A stretch of 64,000 bases of DNA, taken from NCBI GenBank assembly GCA_902772585.1, contig CACYBB010000005.1, positions 39,241 through 103,240 of the forward strand. The letters run 5' to 3'. Both the position numbers and the translations under genes were made by a program. Shown piece by piece: positions 9,169 to 17,813 of this stretch. The stretch comes from an uncultured Bacteroidales bacterium. Its GTDB lineage: Bacteria > Bacteroidota > Bacteroidia > Bacteroidales > Bacteroidaceae. Under the pieces are notes generated by a model. That model worked only from the letters and a program-made list of their open reading frames with translations. It had not been told where the DNA came from and did no database searches. The number at the start of each line of letters is the position of its first letter. Position 1 is the first letter of the stretch.

Positions 9169-10236
9169 TTAGTGATTAGCCTCGAACTCCTTCATGCAAG
9201 CTACGAGGGCGTTAACACCTTCGATGGTCTGGGCGTTGTAGCAAGAAGCACGGAAACCACCAACTGAACGGTGACCCTTTACACCAACCATGCCCTTTGA
9301 TACGGCGAAATCGAGGAAGTCCTTCTCCAACTCCTTGTATTCGTCAGCCATCACGAAGCAGATGTTCATCAGTGAACGGTCTTCCTCAACAGCTGTTCCG
9401 CGGAACATCTTGTTGCGGTCAATCTCACCATAGACAATCTCTGCACGCTGCTGAGCCAACTTATCCATAGCCTCTACACCACCGTTCTTCTTGATCCAAC
9501 GGAGGGTCTCAAGAGCAGAGTAGATGGGTACTACAGGAGGAGTATTGAACATAGAACCCTTGTCGACGTGTGTACGATAGTCGAGCATGGTAGGAATCTC
9601 ACGAGGAGCCTTGCCCAGTGCGTCGTCCTTCAGAATGGCGATAGTTACACCAGCCATTGCCAGGTTCTTCTGAGCACCAGCGTAGATGGCATCGTACTTG
9701 GCAACATCGATAGGACGGCTGAAGATATCTGAAGACATATCAGCAATCAGGCGAACGGGAACATCGAGGTCCTTGCGAATCTCAGTACCATAGATGGTGT
9801 TGTTCGTTGTGATGTGCAGATAGTCTGCATCAGCGGGAACAGTCCAATCCTTAGGGATGAAGGTGTAGTTGGCATCGGCTGAAGAAGCCACCTCTACTAC
9901 CTCACCAAACAGCTTGGCTTCCTTCATGGCCTTCTTTGCCCAAACACCAGTGTTCAGGTAAGCAGCCTTCTTAATCAGGAAGTTGTAAGGAATCATGCAG
10001 AACTCCAGTGATGCACCACCACCGAGGAAGATAACGGAGTAGCCCTCGGGAACCTGCAGCAGTTCCTTAACCAAAGCTACTGCCTCGTCTACGACGGGCT
10101 GGAAATCCTTAGCACGATGGCTGATCTCCATCAGCGAGAGACCAGAACCGTTGAAGTCTAAACACTGTTGAGCGGTCTTCTCGATAACCTCGCGGGGGAG
10201 CATTGAAGGACCGGCGTTAAAGTTGTACTTCTTCAT
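9169..10236 (-). CDS. serC: Phosphoserine aminotransferase
   Basis: SerC converts phosphohydroxypyruvate and glutamate to phosphoserine and 2-oxoglutarate, using PLP. The 355-residue protein has the family N-terminus [11 protein letters not shown], the phosphate-binding GGGASLEF at 72-79 and the PLP-binding Lys190 in [12 protein letters not shown]. Length is standard. It is the first gene of serC-serA, with a consensus promoter at 10290-10321. The third serine gene (serB) is not in the window. Confidence 0.94.
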   Translation of the reverse strand: MKKYNFNAGPSMLPREVIEKTAQQCLDFNGSGLSLMEISHRAKDFQPVVDEAVALVKELLQVPEGYSVIFLGGGASLEFCMIPYNFLIKKAAYLNTGVWAKKAMKEAKLFGEVVEVASSADANYTFIPKDWTVPADADYLHITTNNTIYGTEIRKDLDVPVRLIADMSSDIFSRPIDVAKYDAIYAGAQKNLAMAGVTIAILKDDALGKAPREIPTMLDYRTHVDKGSMFNTPPVVPIYSALETLRWIKKNGGVEAMDKLAQQRAEIVYGEIDRNKMFRGTAVEEDRSLMNICFVMADEYKELEKDFLDFAVSKGMVGVKGHRSVGGFRASCYNAQTIEGVNALVACMKEFEANH

Positions 10237-10289
10237 TTTAAATTGATTTTATTTGTGATACGTTTCTAATGTTTTCTCTTTTTGCGGTG

Positions 10290-10321
10290 CGAAATTACAC
10301 TTTTTATTTGAATTGGACAAA
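10290..10321 (-). promoter_or_regulatory. Promoter for serC-serA
   Basis: On the minus strand TTTG (10318-10321) is separated by 20 bases from TAATTTCG (10290-10297), one mismatch from TAnnTTTG. The serC ATG follows after about 53 bases. Confidence 0.65.
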
Positions 10322-10398
10322 TATTTGAGCATAAATTAAGTAAAATATACGCTTTTCCTTGCATTTTGTCAAGTCTGTGTTGCAATTACCTCACTTCT

Positions 10399-11745
10399 TC
10401 ATCCTTTTGGTCGAAGTGTGGCGTTGCAATCTTCGACGATTGTCTTGATACCTTTTATCTTTTCGCCACGAGTCTGACGCAGTACTTGTTGCAACTTCTG
10501 ACGCTTGACAGCAACGTATGCGTAGCGGTCTTTCACGTCGATGCGTCCAATCTCGTCGGCCTTCAGTCCACCCGACTTGCAGAGGAAACCTACGATGTCG
10601 CCCTTCGATATCTTATCTTTCTTACCCTTGCCAATGTAGATAGTTGCCATCTTGGGGAGCGCAGGCTTTGTAAGTTGCGGCTCAGTCGCAACATACTCCT
10701 CAACGTCGCCCTCTACATACTCAGGGATATGCTCCTCGCTGTTCAGAATGAAGAACGAGCGGCCTATGGCATCCCAACGGGCTGTACGTCCCACACGATG
10801 AATGTAGCCATCCTCGCTCTCTGGCAGGTGGTAGTGGATAATGTTCTCGATATTGGGAATATCCAGACCGCGTGAAGCCAAATCGGTGCTGACTAGTACG
10901 TTGGCTGAACCGTTTGAGAAACGATACAACTGATCTTCGCGCTGACGCTGTTCCAGTCCGCCATGAAAACAACTGGTGGTAAAACCTTGTTCCATGAGAT
11001 AGCTGTTTACTCGCTCTACCGACTCTCTGTAATTCAAGAATACGATGCTACTGGCATCACCAAATGTAAGAAGCAGTTGCTTGAGCGTTTCCAGCTTGTC
11101 CTTCTGCGGACTGTGCACCTCGTAGAGTGTGATGCGCTCAGAGGTTTGTTCGTCGTCAGGCAGGAAGTCTATCAGCGTGCCTTTCTTCGACATGTTGACA
11201 AACTGCGGAATCTCCTCGGCATTGGTTGCTGACAACAGAATGCGTCGCTGCAGACCTGGCAAACTCTTGATAAGTTTCTCCATCTCTGCCTGGAATCCCA
11301 TCTCCAGACACTTGTCAAACTCGTCGATGATGAGATAGCGGATGCCGTAGCGTAAGATGTTCTCCTTGTCCAAGTGGTCGTTCAGTCGCCCTGGTGTGCC
11401 AAAGACAATCTGTGGCTTCACCTCTTTCAGGACTTTGTGCTCGTCCATTGTGGCTCGTCCACCATAGCAAGCAGTAGAACGCAGTCCACAGCCCATGCTC
11501 TGCAGTACTTGATGCGACTGTAGAGCCAGTTCACGTCCAGGAGTGATAACGAGTGCCTGAACGGTATCGGCTGTACCGTCCAGCAGTTGTACGAGGGGCA
11601 GGAGATAGGCCAGCGTCTTGCCGGTGCCGGTAGGAGACAGTAAAACAACATCACCGTCGGAGCCAAGGATGGCTTCGGCGGCGTGTTGTTGCATCTCGTT
11701 AAGTTCTGAGATATGGAGTTTTGTCAGAATTTTCTGTATGTCCAT
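10399..11745 (-). CDS. dbpA: DEAD-box RNA helicase, DbpA-like
   Basis: This 448-residue ATP-dependent RNA helicase has Walker A SPTGTGKT at 37-44, motif Ia TPGRELA, motif II DEFD at 141-144 (Phe instead of Ala of DEAD), motif III SAT at 172-174 and motif VI HRVGRTAR. The C-terminal 75 residues (from IYIGKGKKDKISKGDIVGFL) match the DbpA RNA-binding domain, which in E. coli recognises 23S rRNA helix 92 during 50S assembly. A role in large-subunit assembly is therefore likely. The OmpH-like gene ends 38 bases upstream on the same strand. The DEFD variant keeps the acidic pair needed for ATP hydrolysis. Confidence 0.85.
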   Translation of the reverse strand: MDIQKILTKLHISELNEMQQHAAEAILGSDGDVVLLSPTGTGKTLAYLLPLVQLLDGTADTVQALVITPGRELALQSHQVLQSMGCGLRSTACYGGRATMDEHKVLKEVKPQIVFGTPGRLNDHLDKENILRYGIRYLIIDEFDKCLEMGFQAEMEKLIKSLPGLQRRILLSATNAEEIPQFVNMSKKGTLIDFLPDDEQTSERITLYEVHSPQKDKLETLKQLLLTFGDASSIVFLNYRESVERVNSYLMEQGFTTSCFHGGLEQRQREDQLYRFSNGSANVLVSTDLASRGLDIPNIENIIHYHLPESEDGYIHRVGRTARWDAIGRSFFILNSEEHIPEYVEGDVEEYVATEPQLTKPALPKMATIYIGKGKKDKISKGDIVGFLCKSGGLKADEIGRIDVKDRYAYVAVKRQKLQQVLRQTRGEKIKGIKTIVEDCNATLRPKG

Positions 11746-11783
11746 GCCTCACTTCTTACCTCTTATTTCTTACCTCAGACTTC

Positions 11784-12401
11784 TTATTTCTTCTCTTCTT
11801 TCTTGGTCTCAGCTGTCTTCAAGGTTGACTTGTAGCGCTTGTTCAGACCATTGATGACATCGTTGGTGATGTCGAAGCGCTTAGCAGCATACAGGATGTT
11901 GTCACCCTGCTTGGTGAGGATGAGGTCAAACTTCTTATCCTTATTATATGCTGCAAGGAAATGCTGCAGCGAGTCGCGCAGACCTTCGTTATACTTGTTG
12001 GTCTCGTTGGCCAACTCGTTCTCCAGACGGGCCTGCAACTCCTGCAGACTCTGCTGCTGGCGCTGGATGGCTGCCTGCTGACTCTCAGCCTGCTCGCGAC
12101 TGGTGAAACCGTTGTTCTGCAACTTCTGCTGGAAGTTGGCGGCTGCGTTCTGCAGAGCCTGACCTTTCTGGTTCAGCGTATTGCGGGCATTGGTGCTCTT
12201 CTTCTGCAGGATAAGTGTAAACTCCTTGCAGAACTCATACTGCGTCATCAGCGAGTCAACTTCTACGTAGGCAATCTTTACACCGTTAGTGTTCTCGCCG
12301 GCAGCAGCAGTAGCAGCAGGCTGTTCGTCCATCTTAGGACTTGCGTTGTTGCAAGCGGCCAGTGCCATAGCGGCTGCGGCCATCATCATGTACTTTTTCA
12401 T
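11784..12401 (-). CDS. OmpH/Skp-like periplasmic lipoprotein
   Basis: The 205-residue protein starts with a lipoprotein signal (MKKYMMMAAAAMALAAC, lipid-acceptor Cys17). After a low-complexity linker, the strand IAYVEVDSLMTQY begins an OmpH/Skp domain. A long Gln-rich helical region (about residues 70-150) follows, as in the tentacles of Skp, then a closing FDLILTKQGDNILYAAKRFDIT motif. Skp-type proteins hold unfolded outer-membrane proteins in the periplasm; lipid-anchored versions are common in Bacteroidetes. It lies downstream of a small membrane protein gene, with an 8-bp repeat block in the gap. Confidence 0.82.
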   Translation of the reverse strand: MKKYMMMAAAAMALAACNNASPKMDEQPAATAAAGENTNGVKIAYVEVDSLMTQYEFCKEFTLILQKKSTNARNTLNQKGQALQNAAANFQQKLQNNGFTSREQAESQQAAIQRQQQSLQELQARLENELANETNKYNEGLRDSLQHFLAAYNKDKKFDLILTKQGDNILYAAKRFDITNDVINGLNKRYKSTLKTAETKKEEKK

Positions 12402-12426
12402 TGTTGTTATTTAATTATTATTCTTT

Positions 12427-12453
12427 TCGTTATTACGTTATTTCGTTATTACG
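12427..12453 (-). repeat. Intercistronic CGWAATAA tandem repeat, copy 2
   Basis: On the coding strand it reads CGTAATAA, CGAAATAA, CGTAATAA plus a partial unit. It lies between the stop of the small membrane-protein gene (12460) and the OmpH-like start (12401), the same placement as copies 1 and 3. Confidence 0.7.
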
Positions 12454-12459
12454 ACACTT

Positions 12460-12669
12460 TCACGACCTCTCATTAACTGCGAAACGGCTTTTACGGCGCA
12501 TCTCGCGGTCCTGGTCCATCACGCAGTGGATGCCTCTGTCTTTCATCGCCTTGCTGTCGTGAATATGTTGTGACGAGAAGCTGCCATCTTTGCGGAAAAC
12601 CAGTTTCACGCAGAAAAATAACATGCCTATAGCAATTATTAACGTGGTCAATAGCAGTATTTTCGCCAT
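12460..12669 (-). CDS. Small conserved membrane protein, function unknown
   Basis: This 69-residue protein starts at ATG 12669, about 20 bases from a TACCTTTG promoter element. It has one N-terminal membrane segment (about residues 3-22) followed by a basic tail with FSSQHIHDSKAMKDRGIHCV and QDREMRRK. I recall similar short proteins in Bacteroidetes, so it is probably real although no function is known. The frame is open further upstream, but that part runs through the promoter and into the divergent pepD gene, so the longer start was rejected. Confidence 0.62.
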   Translation of the reverse strand: MAKILLLTTLIIAIGMLFFCVKLVFRKDGSFSSQHIHDSKAMKDRGIHCVMDQDREMRRKSRFAVNERS

Positions 12670-12676
12670 ATTTTTG

Positions 12677-12698
12677 TACTTTTGCGGCTGCAAAGGTA
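12677..12698. promoter_or_regulatory. Overlapping divergent promoter elements for pepD and the small membrane protein
   Basis: TACTTTTG on the plus strand (12677-12684) faces TACCTTTG on the minus strand (12691-12698), six bases apart. The pepD ATG is 65 bases away on one side and the small-protein ATG 22 bases away on the other. Neither has a clear TTTG 20 bases upstream. Confidence 0.55.
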
Positions 12699-12748
12699 CG
12701 AATAAAAGATTAAAACATAGTAGATAAACATTAAAATAAATATTAATT

Positions 12749-14209
12749 ATGAGTAAAAGTGAGTTAAAACCGGCTGCGGTCTTCGAACAATTTGCGAAGA
12801 TTAACCAGATTCCACGTCCTTCTAAGCGTGAAGAGAAGATGATTGCATACCTGAAAGAGTGGGGCGAGAGCCACGGACTGCCGACTAATGTCGACGAGAC
12901 GGGTAATGTTATTATCCGTAAGGCTGCTACCCCAGGTATGGAGAACCGCAAGACGGTCATCCTGCAGAGTCATATGGATATGGTGTGCGACAAGTTGGTG
13001 GATTATGAGATAGATTTCGATAATGATCCCATCAAGACCTATATCGATGGCGAATGGCTGACTGCCGAGGGTACCACACTAGGTGCTGACGACGGTATCG
13101 GTTGTGCCATGGAACTGGCTTTGTTGGAGAGCAACGATATCGAGCATGGTCCTATTGAGTGCGTCTTCACACGCGACGAGGAGACTGGTCTCTCTGGTGC
13201 CGAGGGTATGAAGGCTGGCTTCATGACGGGCGACTATCTGATTAATCTGGACTCTGAGGACGAGGGCGAGATTTTCGTTTCTTGTGCCGGTGGTCGCAAC
13301 ACTACTGCTAAGTTTACGTTCCAGCGCACACAGGTTCCTACAGGTTATTTCTTTATGCGTGCCCAACTGAAAGGTCTCGTGGGAGGTCACTCTGGCGACG
13401 ATATCAACAAGCAGCGTGCTAATGCCATCAAGTTGCTGGGTCGTTTCCTCTTCCAGACCATCAATCGTTACGAGGGTGTCCGTCTGGCTCAGTTTAATTC
13501 TGGCAAGATGCACAATGCTATTCCTCGCGACGGTATGTTTGTTATCGCCGTTCCCAACGCGCTGAAGGAGAATGTCAAGGCCGATTGGAACGTCTTTGCT
13601 GCAGAGGTGGAGGATGAGTTCCATGTCACCGATACACAAATGGTGTGGACCATGGAGTCAACGGATGCAGAGTCTGTCATCGAGGCTCAGGTGGCTCGCA
13701 ACTTCATCTTTGCTCTGCAGGCTGTCGACAATGGTATCTATGCCATCTGTCAGGACCCTGCCTTGAACGGTATGGTAGAGACCAGTAGTAATATTGCCAG
13801 CATTGAGACCAAGAACAACGAGATTGTTATCGTTTCGTCACAGCGCTCTAATGTGATGTCGAACCTCGACAACATGTGTGCCACCATCCGTGCTACTTTC
13901 CAGTTGGCTGGTGCTGAGGCTGAGTCTGGCGACGGCTATCCTGCCTGGAAGATGCGTTCCAACAGCGAACTGCAGAAGATTGTCCGTGAGTCGTATGTGA
14001 AGTTGTTTGGCAAGGAACCCATTGTTCGTGGCATCCATGCTGGTCTGGAGTGTGGCCTGTTCTCTGAGCGTTATCCCAACCTCGATATGGTGTCGTTCGG
14101 TCCTACGCTGCGCTTCGTTCATACTCCTGAGGAGCGTCTGCACATTCCTACCGTCCAGATGGTATGGGATCACCTGCTTGATGTCCTTAAGAATATTCCA
14201 GCCAAATGA
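12749..14209 (+). CDS. pepD: Aminoacyl-histidine dipeptidase (M20)
   Basis: PepD is a cytoplasmic zinc dipeptidase that splits Xaa-His and other dipeptides. All M20 di-zinc motifs are present in this 486-residue protein: QSHMDMVCD with His75 and Asp77, the bridging Asp in LGADDGIG (114-115), and the catalytic Glu in TRDEETGL (144-145). The C-terminal HAGLECG contributes the last ligand region. Length is normal. The following lipoprotein gene begins in its stop codon (ATGA). A decayed relative is present at 59854-60179. Confidence 0.92.
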   Translation: MSKSELKPAAVFEQFAKINQIPRPSKREEKMIAYLKEWGESHGLPTNVDETGNVIIRKAATPGMENRKTVILQSHMDMVCDKLVDYEIDFDNDPIKTYIDGEWLTAEGTTLGADDGIGCAMELALLESNDIEHGPIECVFTRDEETGLSGAEGMKAGFMTGDYLINLDSEDEGEIFVSCAGGRNTTAKFTFQRTQVPTGYFFMRAQLKGLVGGHSGDDINKQRANAIKLLGRFLFQTINRYEGVRLAQFNSGKMHNAIPRDGMFVIAVPNALKENVKADWNVFAAEVEDEFHVTDTQMVWTMESTDAESVIEAQVARNFIFALQAVDNGIYAICQDPALNGMVETSSNIASIETKNNEIVIVSSQRSNVMSNLDNMCATIRATFQLAGAEAESGDGYPAWKMRSNSELQKIVRESYVKLFGKEPIVRGIHAGLECGLFSERYPNLDMVSFGPTLRFVHTPEERLHIPTVQMVWDHLLDVLKNIPAK

Positions 14210-14547
14210 AACATATATATATTATAATAGGTGTAGCCCTGTTGCTGTTTGCCTCATGCACGCAGCAACAGCAGGCTAAATCTGTTGCCAAGGATTTTGT
14301 GGCAGCCCATATCTCTGACGATGCAGATTACTTGGAGTTCTCAGATTTAGACTCCACCCGCGCCATCAGCGACTCGCTTGTTCAGGTGCTACGACAGCAA
14401 GGCCCCAAGGGTGCTAACTATCAGGAGCGCGCATCCAAGACGCTCTATCTCTTGCGTGCCAAGTACCTGCTTGATGACGATACCTGCAGCACCACGTTCT
14501 ACATGAATGCGGATATGACGGGCGTCGTTGCTGTCAAGAACAATTGA
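14206..14547 (+). CDS. Small lipoprotein, function unknown
   Basis: The 113-residue protein has a lipoprotein signal ending LLLFASC (Cys18), then Gln-rich QQQQAK and a small domain resembling DUF4878-type folds only in general size and in AKDFVAAHISDDADYLEF. Its ATG overlaps the pepD stop (ATGA), so it is translated with pepD. It ends just before a strong terminator. I do not recognise a function. Confidence 0.7.
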   Translation: MKHIYIIIGVALLLFASCTQQQQAKSVAKDFVAAHISDDADYLEFSDLDSTRAISDSLVQVLRQQGPKGANYQERASKTLYLLRAKYLLDDDTCSTTFYMNADMTGVVAVKNN

Positions 14548-14554
14548 CTACAGT

Positions 14555-14580
14555 CCCCTTCTAACAAGAAGGGGCTTTTT
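14555..14580 (+). terminator. Intrinsic terminator after pepD operon
   Basis: CCCCTTCT (14555-14562) pairs with AGAAGGGG (14567-14574) across AACA and is followed by CTTTTT. The relA stop codon on the other strand overlaps its T-tract, so it may stop both transcripts. Confidence 0.85.
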
Positions 14581-16894
14581 ATATCCTCTCCACTTGCTTC
14601 ACACCCTTCACGGTGCGAAGCTTTTTGATGAGTGCTTCCAAACGGGTGTTGTCATCAATCATGATGGTCAGGTTACCGCTGAATAGTCCGTCGTGCGAGT
14701 CAATGTTGATGCTGCGCAGTATCAACTTCTCGTCGCGTGAGATGATGTTCGTCAGGTTGTTCACAATGCCGATGTCGTCGTTGCCAATGATGCGTAGCGT
14801 GATGGCATATTGCGACGTACCCTTGCCACTCCATTTAGCCTTGACGATGCGGTAGCCGAAGCGCTTCCTCAACTCTGGTGCGTTGGGACAGTCCTCACGG
14901 TGTATCTTGATGCCTCCATTGATGGTGACAAAACCAAACACCTTGTCGCCATAGATAGGCTGACAACAGCGTGCCAGCTGGTAGTCTATGCCTTTCAAGT
15001 TACGGTCAATAACCAGTACGTCGTCAGCAAGTTTAGCGTTGGCAGTCGGCAGTTTCGAGTCGTCCAACACAAAGTCGGCAGCCGTCTGCGCCACGTTGTT
15101 ACCCGTTACGGGCTGGTCGCCCTGCTGCAACTCCACATATTTCTCTATGATGGTGTTCACGTCCAGTTCGCCATTGGCCACCTGACGGTAGAAGTCGCTG
15201 ACCTCCTTGAATCCCAGCTTGCGGATGAGTACCTGCATCACGCTGTCGTCCAATTCCAGCTTGCGGTTCTTGAACTTACGCTCCAGCGTCTCCTTGGCAA
15301 AGAGGCCTTCCTTTACCTGTGTCTCTTTCAGCGCCAAGCGAATCTTCGACTTGGCCCGTGACGTCTTGGCAATGTTCAGCCAGTCCTGCTTAGGCTTTTG
15401 GTTCGACGAGGTCATAATCTCCACCTGGTCGCCGCTCTGCAACTCCTGACGCAGCGTGACCACCTTGCCATTGATGCGTGCACCTGTACACGAACTGCCT
15501 ATCTTTGAATGAATGTGGTAGGCGAAGTCAAGCACCGTGGCACCCTTGGGGAACTTAAACAGGTCGCCCTTGGGCGTGAACACAAATACCTCGTCCTCGT
15601 ACAAGTCCATCTTAAACTGGTCCATCGCCTCCATACCGTCGCTGGTTTCCAGCATCGAACGGATACCCGTCAGCCAGTCGTCCAGCCCTGATTCGCTCTT
15701 CACGCCTTTATAGCGCCAGTGGGCAGCCACGCCTCGTTCTGCAATCTCGTCCATGCGCTCGGTACGTATCTGTACCTCCACCCATTTCTGTTCGGGTCCC
15801 AGCACAGTGATGTGCAGACTCTCGTAGCCGTTCGACTTCGGCACACTCAGCCAGTCGCGCAGACGCTTGGGGTTCGGCTGGTACATCGAGGTAACTAAGG
15901 CAAAGGCCTGCCAGCAGAGCGCACGCTCCCGACTCTCCTCCAACCCCTCCCTGTGAGGGAGGGGAGTAGTATGATTTGCAGGAGCATTTTCGTTTTGAGA
16001 GTAACCACTCCCCTCCTTTACAGGGAGGGGCTGGGGGTGGGTCTCTATGATGATCCTTATCGCAAACAAGTCATAGACACCCTCAAAGGGACACTTCTGC
16101 TTCTTCATCTTCTGCCAGATGGAGTGTATCGACTTCGTGCGTCCCTTGATATGGAACTTGATGCCTGCCTCGGTCAGTCGCTCGCTGATAGGTCCAATGA
16201 ATCGGTCTATATAGGCATCGCGATTCTTCTTAGTCTCGCTCAGTTTCTCCTTGATATGGTAGTAAGCATCGTGCTCCAAGTATTTCAGCGACAGGTCCTC
16301 CAGTTCACTCTTCAACTTATACAGACCCAGCTTGTGGGCGAGTGGGGCATAGAGGTATGCTGCTTCCTGTGATACCTCATTTTTTGCTCCCTCCAAAGGA
16401 ATATCCTTAATCTGTCGCATCAGGTTCACCCTGTTGGCAATCATAATCAGGATGACCCTCATGTCCTCAGCAAACGACAACAGCAGGTTACGGAAGTTTT
16501 CTGATTCAATGACGGGATTCTTCTGATACAACTCCTGGATACGGTGCAGACCGTGCAGGATGCGGGCAACACTCTCGCCATATTCTGCGCGCACCTCATC
16601 CACTGTTATCAGCCCTTCCTCCACGCAGGGGCGTAGCAGTACGGCCAGCACGCTGTCACGCTTCAGTCCGATTTCCTCGACCACCAACTGTGCCGTCTGG
16701 AACGAGAGTAGGATAGGGTTCAGCCCGAATACGTTGCGCTGCAGCTGACTTGTCTCCAGTGCTTGCAACATATTATGTCGCATGTGTTCCTCGTCGCCTT
16801 CTTGCAGCGACGAAGCTATCTCTTTGCGTATCTTTTGATACAGCGCCAGTGTTTCTTCCTTTTCCTCAGTTGTAAATTCTAGTTTCTCTGTCAT
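14579..16894 (-). CDS. relA: RelA-type (p)ppGpp synthetase with degenerate hydrolase domain
   Basis: The 771-residue long RSH protein has an N-terminal HD-like domain, a synthetase domain (YDLFAIRII, then LRDWLSVPKSNGYESLH and the substrate loop VEVQIRTERMDEIAERG), a TGS domain (VFVFTPKGDLFKFPKGATVLDFAYHIH) and a C-terminal ACT domain. In the HD domain, the catalytic HDxxED is replaced by RPCVEEG (88-94) and the later DRxHNMR by NRVNLMR, so hydrolysis should be lost; this fits RelA rather than bifunctional Rel/SpoT. About 39 residues (283-321) inserted between IIIE and CWQAF are encoded by a palindromic repeat element and absent from usual RSH proteins. It follows GT2 genes on the same strand by 18 bases. 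Confidence 0.88.
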   Translation of the reverse strand: MTEKLEFTTEEKEETLALYQKIRKEIASSLQEGDEEHMRHNMLQALETSQLQRNVFGLNPILLSFQTAQLVVEEIGLKRDSVLAVLLRPCVEEGLITVDEVRAEYGESVARILHGLHRIQELYQKNPVIESENFRNLLLSFAEDMRVILIMIANRVNLMRQIKDIPLEGAKNEVSQEAAYLYAPLAHKLGLYKLKSELEDLSLKYLEHDAYYHIKEKLSETKKNRDAYIDRFIGPISERLTEAGIKFHIKGRTKSIHSIWQKMKKQKCPFEGVYDLFAIRIIIETHPQPLPVKEGSGYSQNENAPANHTTPLPHREGLEESRERALCWQAFALVTSMYQPNPKRLRDWLSVPKSNGYESLHITVLGPEQKWVEVQIRTERMDEIAERGVAAHWRYKGVKSESGLDDWLTGIRSMLETSDGMEAMDQFKMDLYEDEVFVFTPKGDLFKFPKGATVLDFAYHIHSKIGSSCTGARINGKVVTLRQELQSGDQVEIMTSSNQKPKQDWLNIAKTSRAKSKIRLALKETQVKEGLFAKETLERKFKNRKLELDDSVMQVLIRKLGFKEVSDFYRQVANGELDVNTIIEKYVELQQGDQPVTGNNVAQTAADFVLDDSKLPTANAKLADDVLVIDRNLKGIDYQLARCCQPIYGDKVFGFVTINGGIKIHREDCPNAPELRKRFGYRIVKAKWSGKGTSQYAITLRIIGNDDIGIVNNLTNIISRDEKLILRSINIDSHDGLFSGNLTIMIDDNTRLEALIKKLRTVKGVKQVERI
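15938..16046. repeat. Paired-palindrome (BIME-like) element inserted inside relA
   Basis: Two hairpin-forming units, 15944-15964 and 16010-16030, each start CCCCTCC and end GGAGGGG. Their flanks (CCAACCCC on one side, GGGGCTGGGGG on the other) are inverted copies of each other. The element is in frame with relA and adds the residues THPQPLPVKEG and TPLPHREGL. GC-rich palindromes of this sort are common between genes in Prevotella-like genomes. Confidence 0.75.
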
Positions 16895-16912
16895 TGTCTT
16901 GATTTGTTTTTA

Positions 16913-17809
16913 TTACTTTAATATAAAGACGAGGGCTGATTTCAGACCGATGTATTTCAAGTAACCTGACCGTAAGGCACGCCAGAAGATGACGGGCTTC
17001 TGTTTCCACGGAATCAAGTGACCTGTATAGAACACCTTGCTGAGCGTGTAGCGTAGGAACTTATGGATGATGGGTGTCTGGCGAAATTTCAACAATTCGT
17101 CAGCCACGGTGAGATAGCAATTCATGTTGCGCTTGGAGTAGCTGATGCCCATAGTCGATGCAGAGCGGATGCGATGACTGACCAAACTACGTTTTAGGCA
17201 ATAAATGTTATCACTGCTTAGGGTGAGAATGGTGGTGTATAGTTCATCTTCATGAATGATACCTTCGTAGAAGTGTAGATTGATACGGTCCAGATATGCC
17301 TTGCGGATGAATAGCAGCCAGACAACGCAGTTGTGCTTCTTCGTGTCTAACATTAGGTTCAGCAACGTTTCACCATCGTAGCGCTTGTTTTCTTCAAGAA
17401 GATGTGTACGCTTATAGTTCCATGCTACCGGGTTGGCTCCGTCTTCCATCAGTTTTTCGCCATCAAAGAAGATAAAGTCCGCCTGTGTCTGCTGGGCATA
17501 GTCATAGCAAATCCGTAGCAGGTCAAGGTCTGCCTTGTCGTCAGAGTCCATAAAGTAGATATACTCTCCTGTAGCATGTTTCAGTGCATGGTTCCTGGCT
17601 GCCGACTGTCCTTGATTGGTCTGGTTGTAATAACTTATGCGGCTATCCTGCTGCTGATATTTCTTAAGGATGGACTCGCTATTGTCTGTCGAACCATCGT
17701 TTACGGCAATAATCTCGATATCGCCTAGCGACTGGCTGGTCAGGCACTGTAGGGTCTCTTCAAGATAGGCTCCTACATTATATACGGGAAGGATGGCACT
17801 TACTTTCAT
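16913..17809 (-). CDS. GT2 family glycosyltransferase
   Basis: The 298-residue GT-A fold protein opens with VSAILPVYNVGAYLEETL, has the nucleotide-binding IIAVNDGSTD at about 34-43, GQSAARNHALKHATGEY, and the metal-binding FMDSDD. It transfers a sugar from a nucleotide sugar during exopolysaccharide repeat-unit assembly on the cytoplasmic face. The C-terminus lacks long membrane segments. It is the last polysaccharide gene of this strand block and sits four bases after the GT4 gene. The sugar donor is unknown. Confidence 0.88.
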   Translation of the reverse strand: MKVSAILPVYNVGAYLEETLQCLTSQSLGDIEIIAVNDGSTDNSESILKKYQQQDSRISYYNQTNQGQSAARNHALKHATGEYIYFMDSDDKADLDLLRICYDYAQQTQADFIFFDGEKLMEDGANPVAWNYKRTHLLEENKRYDGETLLNLMLDTKKHNCVVWLLFIRKAYLDRINLHFYEGIIHEDELYTTILTLSSDNIYCLKRSLVSHRIRSASTMGISYSKRNMNCYLTVADELLKFRQTPIIHKFLRYTLSKVFYTGHLIPWKQKPVIFWRALRSGYLKYIGLKSALVFILK

Positions 17810-17813
17810 CGGT

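Noticed and set aside
12670-12960. Long form of the small membrane protein
   Set aside because: The extension runs through two promoter elements and into pepD on the other strand.
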